64,000 nucleotides of DNA from Nocardioides zeae (lineage in GTDB: Bacteria; Actinomycetota; Actinomycetes; Propionibacteriales; Nocardioidaceae): the NCBI RefSeq assembly GCF_010686755.1, contig NZ_JAAGXA010000005.1, positions 1 to 64,000 on the forward strand. Direction: 5' to 3'. The position numbers were made by a program, and so were the translations under genes. This document shows positions 25,011 to 36,681 of this stretch, piece by piece; positions within the stretch are counted from its first letter, which is position 1, and each line of letters opens with the position of its first letter. The notes under the pieces were generated by a model, which was not told the DNA's origin, did not search any database, and saw only the letters and a list, made by a program, of their open reading frames with translations.

Positions 25011-26779
25011 TCCGCACCCATGACGCCGGGGCCCTGCGCCCCGAGCACGTCGGCCAGACCGTCACCCTCGCCGGGTGGGTGGCCAAGCGGCGCGATCACG
25101 GTGGCGTGGCGTTCCTCGACCTCCGTGAGGCGAGCGGCGTGGCCCAGGTCGTCGTGCGCGACGAGGAGGTCGCCGGCGGGCTCCGCAACGAGTACTGCGT
25201 GAAGGTCACCGGCGAGGTCGCGCTGCGCCCCGAGGGCAACGCCAACGCCAACCTGGCGTCCGGCGAGATCGAGGTCATCGCGACCGAGGTCGAGGTGCTG
25301 TCGGCCGCCGCGCCGCTGCCGTTCCCGATCGACGACCACGTGGACGTCGGCGAGGAGGCGCGCCTGCGGCACCGCTACCTCGACCTGCGCCGTACGGGCC
25401 CGGGTCGCACGCTGCGCCTGCGCAGCGAGGTCAACCGCGCGGCCCGCGAGGTGCTCGCCGGCCACGACTTCGTCGAGGTCGAGACGCCGACCCTCACCCG
25501 CTCGACGCCCGAGGGTGCGCGCGACTTCCTGGTGCCGGCGCGCCTGCAGCCGGGCAGCTGGTACGCCCTGCCGCAGAGCCCGCAGCTGTTCAAGCAGCTG
25601 CTGATGGTGGCCGGGATGGAGCGGTACTACCAGATCGCGCGCTGCTACCGCGACGAGGACTTCCGCGCCGACCGGCAGCCCGAGTTCACGCAGCTCGACA
25701 TCGAGATGAGCTTCGTCGAGCAGGACGACGTCATCGCCCTGGCCGAGGAGATCCTCACGGCGCTGTGGGCGCTCGTCGGCCACGAGGTGCCGACCCCGCT
25801 GCCGCGGATGACGTACGCCGAGGCCATGCGCCGCTTCGGCTCGGACAAGCCGGACCTGCGGATGGGCCAGGAGCTCGTCGAGTGCACCGACTACTTCAAG
25901 GACACGACGTTCCGCGTGTTCCAGGCGGAGTACGTCGGTGCGGTCGTGATGCCCGGCGGCGCCTCGCAGCCCCGCAAGCAGCTCGACGCGTGGCAGGAGT
26001 GGGCGAAGCAGCGGGGCGCGCGTGGGCTGGCGTACGTGCTCGTGCAGGAGGACGGCGAGCTGACCGGCCCCGTCGCGAAGAACCTGTCCGACGCCGAGAA
26101 GACGGGCCTGGCCGCGCACGTCGGTGCCGTCCCCGGCGACTGCATCTTCTTCAGCGCCGGCGCCACGAAGCCGATGCGCGCCCTCCTCGGTGCCGCCCGT
26201 CTCGAGATCGGCCGTCGCTGCGGCCTCATCGACGAGAGCGCCTGGAGCTTCCTGTGGGTCGTCGACGCCCCGCTGTTCGAGCCCGCGTCCGACGCGGTCG
26301 CCAGCGGCGACGTGGCCGTCGGTGCGGGCTCGTGGACGGCGGTGCACCACGCGTTCACGTCGCCGAAGGAGCCCGAGGGCTTCGACGCCGACCCCGGCAA
26401 CGCGCTCGCCTGGGCCTACGACATCGTCTGCAACGGCAACGAGATCGGCGGCGGCTCGATCCGCATCCACCGCGAGGACGTGCAGAAGCGCGTGTTCGCG
26501 ATCATGGGGCTCGACGAGGCCGAGGCCGAGGAGAAGTTCGGCTTCCTGCTGGAGGCGTTCAAGTTCGGCGCGCCCCCGCACGGCGGCATCGCCTTCGGCT
26601 GGGACCGGATCGTGGCGCTCCTCGCGGGCGTCGACTCGATCCGCGAGGTGATCGCGTTCCCGAAGTCGGGCGGCGGCTTCGACCCGCTGACGGCCGCGCC
26701 GGCGCCGATCACCCCGGCCCAGCGCAAGGAGGCCGGCGTCGACGCCACGCCCGAGCCGAAGCCGACGCCCGAGGCCTGA
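25007..26779 (+). CDS. aspS: Aspartyl-tRNA synthetase (probably non-discriminating)
   Basis: 590 aa bacterial-type AspRS. N-terminal OB anticodon domain ([23 protein letters not shown]), class II core with motif 2 [23 protein letters not shown] (given in part), the GAD insertion ([17 protein letters not shown]), and a C-terminal motif 3 [15 protein letters not shown]. His in RRDHGG, where strict enzymes usually have Leu, is a known marker of AspRS that also charges tRNA-Asn. That would predict GatCAB amidotransferase elsewhere in the genome. GTG start coupled to the hisS stop. Confidence 0.96.
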   Translation: MIRTHDAGALRPEHVGQTVTLAGWVAKRRDHGGVAFLDLREASGVAQVVVRDEEVAGGLRNEYCVKVTGEVALRPEGNANANLASGEIEVIATEVEVLSAAAPLPFPIDDHVDVGEEARLRHRYLDLRRTGPGRTLRLRSEVNRAAREVLAGHDFVEVETPTLTRSTPEGARDFLVPARLQPGSWYALPQSPQLFKQLLMVAGMERYYQIARCYRDEDFRADRQPEFTQLDIEMSFVEQDDVIALAEEILTALWALVGHEVPTPLPRMTYAEAMRRFGSDKPDLRMGQELVECTDYFKDTTFRVFQAEYVGAVVMPGGASQPRKQLDAWQEWAKQRGARGLAYVLVQEDGELTGPVAKNLSDAEKTGLAAHVGAVPGDCIFFSAGATKPMRALLGAARLEIGRRCGLIDESAWSFLWVVDAPLFEPASDAVASGDVAVGAGSWTAVHHAFTSPKEPEGFDADPGNALAWAYDIVCNGNEIGGGSIRIHREDVQKRVFAIMGLDEAEAEEKFGFLLEAFKFGAPPHGGIAFGWDRIVALLAGVDSIREVIAFPKSGGGFDPLTAAPAPITPAQRKEAGVDATPEPKPTPEA

Positions 26780-26786
26780 TCCTCGT

Positions 26787-26833
26787 CGAGTTGTCACGTA
26801 CGACGCGTTCGTCGCGGCGTACGTGACAACTCG
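26787..26833. terminator. Bidirectional hairpin between aspS and trkA
   Basis: 16-bp perfect inverted repeat (26787-26802 with 26818-26833) starting 8 nt after the aspS stop; the loop itself contains a short CGCG/CGCG pair. It ends 17 nt before the minus-strand TrkA stop and can serve both convergent genes. Confidence 0.7.
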
Positions 26834-26849
26834 GCGGTGCCGTGCAGCC

Positions 26850-27518
26850 TCAGGGGTGGGTGGAGGGCGCCAGGAGGCGCTCGAGGTCGTCCTCGAGCTC
26901 GGTGGGGATGACGAACAGCAGCTCGTCGCCCGCCTCGAGCGGCTGCTCGGCGTCGGGCGTGTAGACCTGGCCGTCGCGCAGGATCGTGACGAGGGCGCAG
27001 TTGTCGGGGAAGGGCACGAGCCCCGACGGGGTGCCGACGTACGGCGAGTCCTCGGGCAGCGTCAGCTCGACCAGGTTCGCCTGGCCCTGGCGGAAGGTGA
27101 AGAGCCGCACGAGGTCACCGACCGCCACGGCCTCCTCGACGAGCGCCGACATGATCCGTGGAGTGGAGACGCTGACGTCGACGCCCCAGGCCTCGCCGAA
27201 CAGCCACTCGTTGTCGGGGTGGTTGACGCGCCCGACGGTGCGCGGCACGGCGAACTCGGTCTTCGCCAGCAGCGACGTGACGAGGTTGGCCTTGTCGTCG
27301 CCGGTCGCGGCGATCACGACGTCGCACTTGTCGAGCCGCGCCTCCTCGAGGGAAGACAGCTCGCAGCAGTCGGCGAGCAGCCACTCGGCCTCCGCGACCC
27401 GCTCGGGGCGGATCGCGTCGGCCGACTTGTCGATGAGCAGCACCTCGTGGCCGTTCTGGATCAGCTCGGCCGCGATGGAGCGCCCGACGGCGCCCGCTCC
27501 GGCGATGGCGACGCGCAT
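26850..27518 (-). CDS. TrkA-family potassium uptake regulatory subunit (second of pair)
   Basis: 222 aa. N-terminal RCK/TrkA_N Rossmann domain (MRVAIAGAGAVGRSIAAELI, LLIDKS) and a C-terminal TrkA_C domain (LVELTLPEDSPYVGTP ... GDELLFVIP). Binds NAD(H)-type nucleotides and gates a membrane K+ transporter. The start ATG overlaps the stop of the upstream trkA gene (TGATG). The pair corresponds to mycobacterial ceoB/ceoC. Confidence 0.93.
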   Translation of the reverse strand: MRVAIAGAGAVGRSIAAELIQNGHEVLLIDKSADAIRPERVAEAEWLLADCCELSSLEEARLDKCDVVIAATGDDKANLVTSLLAKTEFAVPRTVGRVNHPDNEWLFGEAWGVDVSVSTPRIMSALVEEAVAVGDLVRLFTFRQGQANLVELTLPEDSPYVGTPSGLVPFPDNCALVTILRDGQVYTPDAEQPLEAGDELLFVIPTELEDDLERLLAPSTHP

Positions 27519-28180
27519 CAGCTCTCCTCCGGGCCGCGGTCGATGGTGCGGTAGGCGTGCGCGGCGTTCTCCTCGCGCATCACCAGGTGCAGGAGGTCGC
27601 CCTCCTGGATGACGCTGTCGCGGTGGGGCAGCTCGCCCTCGCCGAGCCGGTCCATCCACGCGATGCGCGTGCGGGTCTGCTCCTGGAACGCGACGGTGCG
27701 GTGCCCGACCCACGCGCCGGGCGCCGGCACCTGGTCGAGCCGGATGGTCCCGGAGGGGTCGCGGAAGTCGGGCTCGGCGCCCACGGGGAGCAGGCGGCGC
27801 AGCACCTGGTCGGCCGTCCACTTCACCGTGGCGACGGTGGTGATGCCGAGCCGCTGGTAGACCTCGGCGCGGCCCGGGTCGTAGATGCGGGCCACGACCT
27901 GCTCGATCCCGAACGACTCCCGCGCGACGCGCGCCGCGATGATGTTGGAGTTGTCGCCGCTCGAGACGGCGGCGAAGGCGTCGGCGCGCTTGATGCCCGC
28001 CTTGACGAGCACCTTGCGGTCGAACCCGACGCCGGTGATCTTGTCACCGTTGAACTCGGGCCCGAGCCGACGGAACGCCTCCGACGCGACGTCGATGATC
28101 GACACCGTGTGGTTGCGGTCCTCGAGGCTGCGCGCCAGCGTGGAACCGACCCGGCCGCAGCCCATGATCACGACATGCAC
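27518..28180 (-). CDS. TrkA-family potassium uptake regulatory subunit (first of pair)
   Basis: 220 aa from GTG at 28180: VHVVIMGCGRVGSTLA gives the glycine-rich nucleotide loop; a TrkA_C domain follows (VAFQEQTRTRIAWMDR ... GDLLHLVM). A start farther upstream is open, but a TACCGT -10 lies 7 nt before this GTG, so I chose it. Partner of the next TrkA; the channel or transporter subunit is most likely the divergent KimA-like protein, though a TrkH may exist elsewhere. Confidence 0.93.
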   Translation of the reverse strand: MHVVIMGCGRVGSTLARSLEDRNHTVSIIDVASEAFRRLGPEFNGDKITGVGFDRKVLVKAGIKRADAFAAVSSGDNSNIIAARVARESFGIEQVVARIYDPGRAEVYQRLGITTVATVKWTADQVLRRLLPVGAEPDFRDPSGTIRLDQVPAPGAWVGHRTVAFQEQTRTRIAWMDRLGEGELPHRDSVIQEGDLLHLVMREENAAHAYRTIDRGPEES

Positions 28181-28269
28181 GTGCGGAACGGTAGCCCAGC
28201 ACCGGTCCGTGCGGTGGATCACCGCCGCTGGCACCCGCGCGCCGTCCCGTGCGCGTACGATCGCGCCTC
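28181..28269. promoter_or_regulatory. Divergent promoter region, trkA pair / KimA-like transporter
   Basis: Minus strand: TACCGT (28193-28188) 7 nt before the trkA GTG. Plus strand: TACGAT (28256-28261) 8 nt before the transporter GTG. Both transcripts look leaderless and start about 80 bp apart, so one regulator could act on both. No c-di-AMP (ydaO) riboswitch is present in this short gap. Confidence 0.6.
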
Positions 28270-30336
28270 GTGGGTCTTGCCGACGCCTCGAAACGGATCC
28301 TGCTGGGGCGCAAGCTCCGCAGCTCCCAGCTCGGGGAAACTCTCCTCCCGAAGCGCATCGCGCTCCCGGTCTTCGCCAGCGACGCGTTGTCGTCGGTCGC
28401 CTACGCGCCCGACGAGGTCTTCATCATGCTCTCGATCGCGGGCACGACGTCGTACGTCTTCTCCCCGTGGATCGGCGTCGCCGTCGCCCTGGTGATGACC
28501 GCGGTGATCGCGTCGTACCGCCAGACCGTGCACGCCTACCCGAGCGGGGGCGGCGACTACGAGGTGGCGAGCGTCAACCTCGGCCCCGCGGCCGGTACGA
28601 CGGTGGCGAGCGCCCTGCTCGTCGACTACGTGCTCACCGTGGCGGTGTCGATCTCGTCCGGCTCGCAGTACGCCGCGGCGGCGATCCCGTTCCTCTCGGG
28701 GCACGAGGTGCTGTTCGCCTCGGCGCTCGTGGTCGTGCTCATGGCCCTCAACCTGCGGGGCATCCGGGAGTCGGGCAGCTACTTCGCCGTCCCCACCTAC
28801 CTCTTCATGGTCGCGATCATCGGCATGTCGCTCTACGGCGGCTACCGGTGGGCGGTCGGCACGCTGCCCGAGGTCGAGAGCGCTGCGCTCGACGTCGTGC
28901 CGCGGGAGGGCTTCGAGGGTCCGCTGACCCAGTTCGCCATGGTCTTCCTGCTGGCCCGTGCCTTCTCGTCGGGCTGTGCGGCGCTGACCGGCGTCGAGGC
29001 GATCTCCAACGGCGTACCGGCGTTCAAGCGGCCGAAGAGCCGCAACGCCGCCTCGACGCTGCTGATGCTGGGCATGATCGCCGTGACGATGATGCTGTCG
29101 GTCATCCTGCTGGCCCGGGAGATGGGGATCCGCTACGTCGACCCCCACGAGCTCGACCGCCTCCGGACGGCGGCGGGCGACCCGATGCCGGACGGCTACG
29201 ACCAGCACACCGTCATCGCCCAGATCGCCGGCGCGCTGTTCGCGGACTTCCCGCCGGGGTTCTACTTCGTCGTGACGATGACGGGCGTCATCCTCGTGCT
29301 GGCCGCGAACACGGCGTTCAACGGCTTCCCGGTGCTCGGGTCGATCCTGGCGAAGGACGGCTTCGCGCCGCGGGCGCTCGGCTCCCGCGGCGACCGCCTC
29401 GCCTACAGCAACGGCATCGTCTTCCTCGCCGTGATGGCGATCGTGCTGATCGTCGCCTTCGACGCGCAGACCACGAAGCTGATCCAGCTCTACATCGTGG
29501 GCGTGTTCGTCTCGTTCAACCTGAGCCAGCTCGGCATGATCCGGCACTGGACGCGGCACCTCGCCACGGAGAAGGACGCCGGCCGGCGCCGCAAGATGCA
29601 GCAGTCGCGCGTCATCAACGCGATCGGCCTGGCGTTCACGGCGGTCGTGCTCGTGGTCGTGCTGCTCACCAAGTTCCTCGAGGGCGCCTGGATCACGATC
29701 CTCGCGATGACCGCGGCGTACTTCGTCATGCGGTCCATCCGCCGGCACTACGACCGGGTGGCGAAGGAGATCGCCGCGGAGGAGACCGACAAGGTGCTTC
29801 CCACGCGGGTGCACGCGATCGTGCTCGTCTCCAAGCTCCACAAGCCGACGCTCCGGGCTCTCGCCTACGCCAAGGCCTCGCGCCCCAACGTGCTGGAGGC
29901 GGTCTGCGTCTCGACGGACCCGGCGGAGACCGACCGGCTGCTCGCGGCCTGGGACGAGCGCCGCATCGACGTGCCGCTCAAGGTGCTCTACTCGCCGTAC
30001 CGCGAGCTCATCAAGCCGATCGTCGACTACGCCGTCGAGATCCGGCAGGCCAACCCGCGCGGCGTGGTGGCGGTCTACATCCCCGAGTACGTCGTGGGTC
30101 GCTGGTGGGAGCAGCTGCTCCACAACCAGAGCGCACTGCGCCTCAAGGGCCGGCTGCTCTTCACGCCGGGGGTCATGGTCACGTCGGTGCCCTTCCAGCT
30201 GCAGTCCTCCGCCGTGGCGCTCGAGCGGGAGGACCGCCAGCTCACCCGCGTGCGGCCCGGCGACCTGCGCCGCGGCCGCGTGACGAGCGAGGAGGCGCCC
30301 GACCGGGTGCGCCCCCGCCCCCCGAGGCAGCGATGA
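28270..30336 (+). CDS. APC-superfamily transporter, KimA-like, probable potassium importer
   Basis: 688 aa. N terminus ADASKRILLGRKLRSSQL, then about 12 transmembrane helices including FASDALSSVAYAPDEVF and YRQTVHAYPSGGGDYEVA, the substrate-site segment of APC proteins. A cytoplasmic C-terminal domain of about 180 residues (VHAIVLVSKLHKPTLRAL ... VAVYIPEYVVGRWWEQLLH) matches KimA-type proton/K+ symporters. Mycobacterial Rv2690c has the same neighbours. The divergent trkA pair makes K+ the likely substrate. GTG 28270 is chosen from the leaderless -10; GTG 28249 is in frame upstream. Confidence 0.85.
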   Translation: MGLADASKRILLGRKLRSSQLGETLLPKRIALPVFASDALSSVAYAPDEVFIMLSIAGTTSYVFSPWIGVAVALVMTAVIASYRQTVHAYPSGGGDYEVASVNLGPAAGTTVASALLVDYVLTVAVSISSGSQYAAAAIPFLSGHEVLFASALVVVLMALNLRGIRESGSYFAVPTYLFMVAIIGMSLYGGYRWAVGTLPEVESAALDVVPREGFEGPLTQFAMVFLLARAFSSGCAALTGVEAISNGVPAFKRPKSRNAASTLLMLGMIAVTMMLSVILLAREMGIRYVDPHELDRLRTAAGDPMPDGYDQHTVIAQIAGALFADFPPGFYFVVTMTGVILVLAANTAFNGFPVLGSILAKDGFAPRALGSRGDRLAYSNGIVFLAVMAIVLIVAFDAQTTKLIQLYIVGVFVSFNLSQLGMIRHWTRHLATEKDAGRRRKMQQSRVINAIGLAFTAVVLVVVLLTKFLEGAWITILAMTAAYFVMRSIRRHYDRVAKEIAAEETDKVLPTRVHAIVLVSKLHKPTLRALAYAKASRPNVLEAVCVSTDPAETDRLLAAWDERRIDVPLKVLYSPYRELIKPIVDYAVEIRQANPRGVVAVYIPEYVVGRWWEQLLHNQSALRLKGRLLFTPGVMVTSVPFQLQSSAVALEREDRQLTRVRPGDLRRGRVTSEEAPDRVRPRPPRQR

Positions 30337-31580
30337 CGCGCCCCGACCGCCGCCGTCGACCCGGTCCGCAGCGCGGGCGCGGCACCCGCGCCCGGGCGCC
30401 GCGGGGACGCTCGCGCGTGGGGGAGCGGTACGCCGCGGAGATCGGCCCCGTCGCCCACGGCGGCCACTGCGTCGCGCGCGTGGCCGTCGAGGGCGAGGAG
30501 CGTGCCCGTGTCGTGTTCGTGCGCCACGGCATCCCCGGCGAGCGCGTGGTCCTCGAGATCACCGAGGGCTCCGACGGCGACCGCTTCTGGCGGGGCGACG
30601 TCGTCGAGGTGCACGAGGCCTCGCCGCACCGCGTCGTCGCGCCGTGTCCGGTCGCAGGCCCGGGGCTCTGCGGCGGCTGCGACTTCCAGCACGTCGACCT
30701 CGCCCACCAGCGCACCCTCAAGACCGCGGTGGTCGCCGAGCAGCTGCGGCGCCTCGCCGGCGTGACCTGGGACGGCGAGGTGCGGCCCGTGGCGGGCGAC
30801 CTCCCCGAGCAGCTGGCCGGCCTGCGCTGGCGCACCCGGGTCCGGTACGTCGCGCTCCCCGGGGGAGGGCGTGGTATGCGGCGCCACCGGTCGCACGACG
30901 TCGTGCCGGTCGACACGTGCCTGATCGCCCACCCGGACGCCCGGGAGCCACGGCCCGGCACCACCACCGAGCACGTCGCGGTCGCCGACACCCACGAGCA
31001 CGCCTTCGCGGTCGCGACCGACGGCTTCTGGCAGGTGCACCCCGGCGCGCCCGGCGCCCTCGTCGCGACGGTCCTCGAGCTGCTCCAGCCACGGCCGGGG
31101 GAGTCCGCCCTCGACCTGTACGGCGGGGTGGGCCTGTTCGCCCGCTACCTGGCGGACGCGCTCGGGCCCGACGGCGCCGTGCTGAGCGTCGAGGGGGACG
31201 CCACGGCGTCGGCCCACGCCGTCGACAACCTGCGCGAGGCACCCGGGCGGGTGGCCGCCGTACGGGGGGACGTGGCGACCGTGCTGGCGGAGGGCGACCC
31301 GTCGCTGCCCGCACTCGTCGCGCCCGACCTCGTCGTCCTCGACCCGCCCCGCGAGGGCGCCGGTCGCGCGGTCGTCGACGAGCTGGTGCGCCGCGCTCCG
31401 CGCGCGGTGGCGTACGTCGCGTGCGATCCCGCGGCGCTGGGCCGCGACGTCGGGCTGTTCCTGGCGGCGGGTTGGGAGCTGGTCGAGGTGCGGGGCTTCG
31501 ACCTGTTCCCCATGACCCACCACGTCGAGTGCGTCGCGTTGCTGCGGCCGGTGTCGGTCGCTGCGCTCCCCGTCGTGTAA
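30333..31580 (+). CDS. TrmA/RlmD-family tRNA or rRNA (uracil-5-)-methyltransferase
   Basis: 415 aa. A basic Arg-rich tail, a TRAM domain (about 30-90: GERYAAEIGPVAHGGHCVA), cysteines CPVAGPGLCGGCDFQH suited to an Fe-S cluster, then the SAM fold with ESALDLYGGVGLFARYL, VLDPPREGAG, the catalytic Cys in YVACDPAAL and PMTHHVECVALL. Methylates uridine in RNA; tRNA versus rRNA target is unresolved. ATGA overlap with the transporter matches the Rv2690c-Rv2689c order of mycobacteria. Confidence 0.92.
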   Translation: MTRPDRRRRPGPQRGRGTRARAPRGRSRVGERYAAEIGPVAHGGHCVARVAVEGEERARVVFVRHGIPGERVVLEITEGSDGDRFWRGDVVEVHEASPHRVVAPCPVAGPGLCGGCDFQHVDLAHQRTLKTAVVAEQLRRLAGVTWDGEVRPVAGDLPEQLAGLRWRTRVRYVALPGGGRGMRRHRSHDVVPVDTCLIAHPDAREPRPGTTTEHVAVADTHEHAFAVATDGFWQVHPGAPGALVATVLELLQPRPGESALDLYGGVGLFARYLADALGPDGAVLSVEGDATASAHAVDNLREAPGRVAAVRGDVATVLAEGDPSLPALVAPDLVVLDPPREGAGRAVVDELVRRAPRAVAYVACDPAALGRDVGLFLAAGWELVEVRGFDLFPMTHHVECVALLRPVSVAALPVV

Positions 31581-31647
31581 CGCGGTGTCCGGGCATCTGT
31601 GGAAGGGGTAGATCGCGTGCACAGTGACCCGGACACCGCGTTACACG
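31574..31647. terminator. 20-bp perfect inverted repeat overlapping the methyltransferase stop
   Basis: CGTGTAACGCGGTGTCCGGG (31574-31593) is repeated in inverse at 31628-31647 with a 34-nt spacer. The TAA stop lies inside the left arm. Its length and placement suggest a terminator or a mobile palindromic unit; the arms contain AACGCGG, partly like the dispersed GAAAACGCGGACC element. Confidence 0.6.
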
Positions 31648-31693
31648 GGAAGAGGCGCACGGGGTCGCGAGATTCTTCGCTCGACATCGTGTA

Positions 31694-31707
31694 TCTTGAC
31701 GTCAAGA
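31694..31707 (+). promoter_or_regulatory. Perfect 14-bp palindrome upstream of aconitase
   Basis: TCTTGACGTCAAGA is a perfect inverted repeat about 135 nt before the acnA start, in an AT-richer patch (31670-31715). It also contains TTGACG, so it could be an operator overlapping a -35 box. The binding protein is not identifiable from sequence. Confidence 0.5.
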
Positions 31708-31752
31708 CAAAACGGACGACACCTCCCCGTGGTCCCGACGTCCTGAGCCCAC

Positions 31753-31771
31753 CCAGGTAAGGCGAGCCTTC
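31753..31771 (+). promoter_or_regulatory. Possible DtxR/IdeR-type iron box before acnA
   Basis: AGGTAAGGCGAGCCTTC keeps the AAGGC-GA-GCCTT core of actinobacterial iron boxes (consensus TTAGGTTAGGCTAACCTAA) but differs at several outer positions. Aconitase is an Fe-S enzyme, so iron control is plausible. Weak evidence. Confidence 0.3.
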
Positions 31772-31841
31772 CTAGGAACGGTTCCGGTTGCGGCGGCAAG
31801 ATGGGTGGGGCGCGGCCAACCAGCGGACGAGGAGACGGACT

Positions 31842-34652
<2,811 letters not shown>

Positions 34653-34675
34653 CCCCGGCAGCGCCACCGGCCACA

Positions 34676-34720
34676 CGCCGTCGGCCCGTCTCCCGCACCG
34701 CGGGGGGCGGGCCGTCGGCG
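34676..34720. terminator. Hairpin between acnA and the convergent operon
   Basis: 34676-34688 pairs with 34708-34720 (CGCCGTCGGCCCG type) with one T-T mismatch. It lies between acnA (+, stop 34652) and the membrane protein gene (-, stop 34732), 12 bp from the latter, and can serve both. Confidence 0.6.
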
Positions 34721-34731
34721 TACCCGGGGGA

Positions 34732-35805
34732 CTACCGCCGCACGCGGTCGATGCCGGCGGTGATGCCCCGCGCCAGGCCGCGCTCGAGGCCCTCGACGGG
34801 TCCGCGGGCCCACGGCTCCCACCGCACGATCCGCGGCCACAGCCACCCGAGGGCGAGCGAGCCCACGACCATCGCGGCCATGAGCGCCCAGGAGTCGTCG
34901 CGGAAGCCCGGCTCGCGGTCCTGCACCCACTGGTGCGCGACGAGGATCTGCACCGTGTAGGCGGTCAGCGTCACCCGGCCCGCGTCGGCCAGGGGGCGTG
35001 CCCCGGCGGGGACGTACGTCGCCGCGAGCCGCACCGCCTGCACGACGGCCACCACGAGCACGACCTCGAACGTCAGCACCGCCGGGGTCCCCGTGTACGG
35101 CGCCATGTCGAGCGTCCCGGCGCGCTGCGCCCCGATCATCCCGGCGGCGACGAGGCCGCAGCCCGCGAGGCTGGCGACGGTCACGAGCCGGCCGGCGTAC
35201 CGGGCGAGCACGATGCCGAGGCAGGCGACCACGAGCATCGAGGTGAGCCGGTAGTAGGGCCCGGCGGCGGTGAGCTCGAGGAGCCGTGGGTAGAGGCCGT
35301 CGGCCGTCCCGCCGGCCATCAGGCGTTCGAAGCGCCAGTCCCGGAGCGCGGTCGAGGTGCTCGTCAGCAGCCGCGGCTCCAGCACGTAGAGCGCGACCGC
35401 GATGCCGAGCAGGGCCAGGCTGGGCAGTCGCACGAGCACGAGGCAGAGCAGCGTCAGCGCCCCGAGCCAGACGAGAACGACCACGATCTGCGCGTCGGTG
35501 CGCTCGAGGAGCAGGCCGATCCCGACGAGGGCCGCGGCACGCACGAGCACCGCGACGACCTCGCCGTGGCGGCCGCGGCCCAGCTCGGCTCCCCACCCGA
35601 TGAGGAACGCGAACAGGGGGGCGGTCAGGTACTCGCTCAGGTCGAGGATGCCGCCGGGCCCCGGCGCCGGGGCGAAGTGCGCGACGAACATCGAGACCAG
35701 GGCCAGGCCGCGCGCCGCGTCGATGCCGAGGTCACGAGCCCGGCTGCGCCTGGGCGGGTCGGTGTCGGTGCCGGTGCCGGTGCCGAGGGGGAGGGGGGCG
35801 CTCAC
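34732..35805 (-). CDS. DUF418/DUF1624-like multipass membrane protein (possible acyltransferase)
   Basis: 357 aa with about ten hydrophobic helices. The N terminus RDLGIDAARGLALVSMFVAHFAP is the motif of heparan-alpha-glucosaminide N-acetyltransferase-like / DUF418 proteins, which are thought to acylate sugars or lipids across the membrane; the actual substrate is unknown. GTG 35805 directly abuts the upstream stop (TGA-GTG). It is therefore the last gene of the five-gene minus-strand operon with the two helical modules. A Gly/Thr repeat (GTGTGTDTD) lies at the N terminus. Confidence 0.75.
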   Translation of the reverse strand: MSAPLPLGTGTGTDTDPPRRSRARDLGIDAARGLALVSMFVAHFAPAPGPGGILDLSEYLTAPLFAFLIGWGAELGRGRHGEVVAVLVRAAALVGIGLLLERTDAQIVVVLVWLGALTLLCLVLVRLPSLALLGIAVALYVLEPRLLTSTSTALRDWRFERLMAGGTADGLYPRLLELTAAGPYYRLTSMLVVACLGIVLARYAGRLVTVASLAGCGLVAAGMIGAQRAGTLDMAPYTGTPAVLTFEVVLVVAVVQAVRLAATYVPAGARPLADAGRVTLTAYTVQILVAHQWVQDREPGFRDDSWALMAAMVVGSLALGWLWPRIVRWEPWARGPVEGLERGLARGITAGIDRVRR

Positions 35806-36681
35806 TCACCCATCGTCGTGCACGAGGCCCGCCAGCAGGTCGGGATCCGCGATCTCGGGGAGGCGCACCAGGTGGTGGAGCGCATCGGCACTGATCCGCG
35901 AGAGCACCGGCAGCACGTGCTCCCACGCCGCCTGCCGCACGACGGCGCGCACGAGCCGGCGCTGGTGCAGCCGGTCGAGCCGCGGCAGCAGCTCGAACAG
36001 CCGGGCCCGGGCCTCGAGCCCCAGCAGTCCCATGAGCAGCACGGCCTCGTCGGCCCGTTCGTGCTCGCCGGCGGCGGTGAGCACCCGTTCGAGGGCCTCG
36101 TCGGGCAGCCCCGACAGCACCTCGTCGAGTGCCGCGGGGTCCTCGGCGTGGACGCCGATCTCGAGGATCGCCAGGCCCGACGCGTCCCGGACCACCTCGA
36201 CGCTGGCGTCGGCGGGCATGACGCCCACGAAGCCACCGAGGGTGAGGTGGTCGCCGTTGGCGAGCATGCGGCGGCCGACCTCGATCAGCAGCTGGGGGGG
36301 CAGGCCCGCGACGATCGCGGTCGCCCGCGTCGGCTCTAGGTGGCCGGTCAGCTCCGCGAGGAACTCCGGCGAGATCCGCTCGGCCAGCCGGGAGGCCTCC
36401 TCGGGCTCCATCACCGACGCGGTGCGGGCCGACACGAGGGGACCGAGAGCGGCCTCGGCTGCCTTCGCCGCCACCGCGACGGGCAGGAACCGCGTGATGC
36501 CGGCGAGACGCGCGAAGCGCCCGGCCTGGCGGGCGTGGCGGGCGGCGTCGATGCTGCGGCGCAGGTGGCTGACGTCCGCTGGCGCGAGGTCGGCCAGGAA
36601 GTCCAGGTCGGTGGCCGCCGCCGGCACCTGCAGCGCGTGCTTGAGCTTGGCGACCTCGACCACCGACCGCCCGGCGCTCAC
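35806..36681 (-). CDS. Helical module protein, large subunit copy B (unknown function)
   Basis: 291 aa, all-helical in appearance, no signal or membrane segment. Clear paralogue of the 359-aa protein two genes upstream: both carry (F/L)-PVA-AA-AA----GPLVSAR-A, then (P/S)-EFLAE, I-R--L--G-H--LG-FV-V-P. Low-level similarity to helical repeats such as the MgtE N domain is my impression only. GTGA overlap with the small gene upstream and an abutting start of the membrane protein downstream indicate one translationally coupled unit. Function not recognised. Confidence 0.75.
   Translation of the reverse strand: MSAGRSVVEVAKLKHALQVPAAATDLDFLADLAPADVSHLRRSIDAARHARQAGRFARLAGITRFLPVAVAAKAAEAALGPLVSARTASVMEPEEASRLAERISPEFLAELTGHLEPTRATAIVAGLPPQLLIEVGRRMLANGDHLTLGGFVGVMPADASVEVVRDASGLAILEIGVHAEDPAALDEVLSGLPDEALERVLTAAGEHERADEAVLLMGLLGLEARARLFELLPRLDRLHQRRLVRAVVRQAAWEHVLPVLSRISADALHHLVRLPEIADPDLLAGLVHDDG

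Noticed and set aside
28181..28269. c-di-AMP riboswitch before the KimA-like transporter
   Set aside because: The leaderless -10 leaves no room for a riboswitch and no matching structure is seen.
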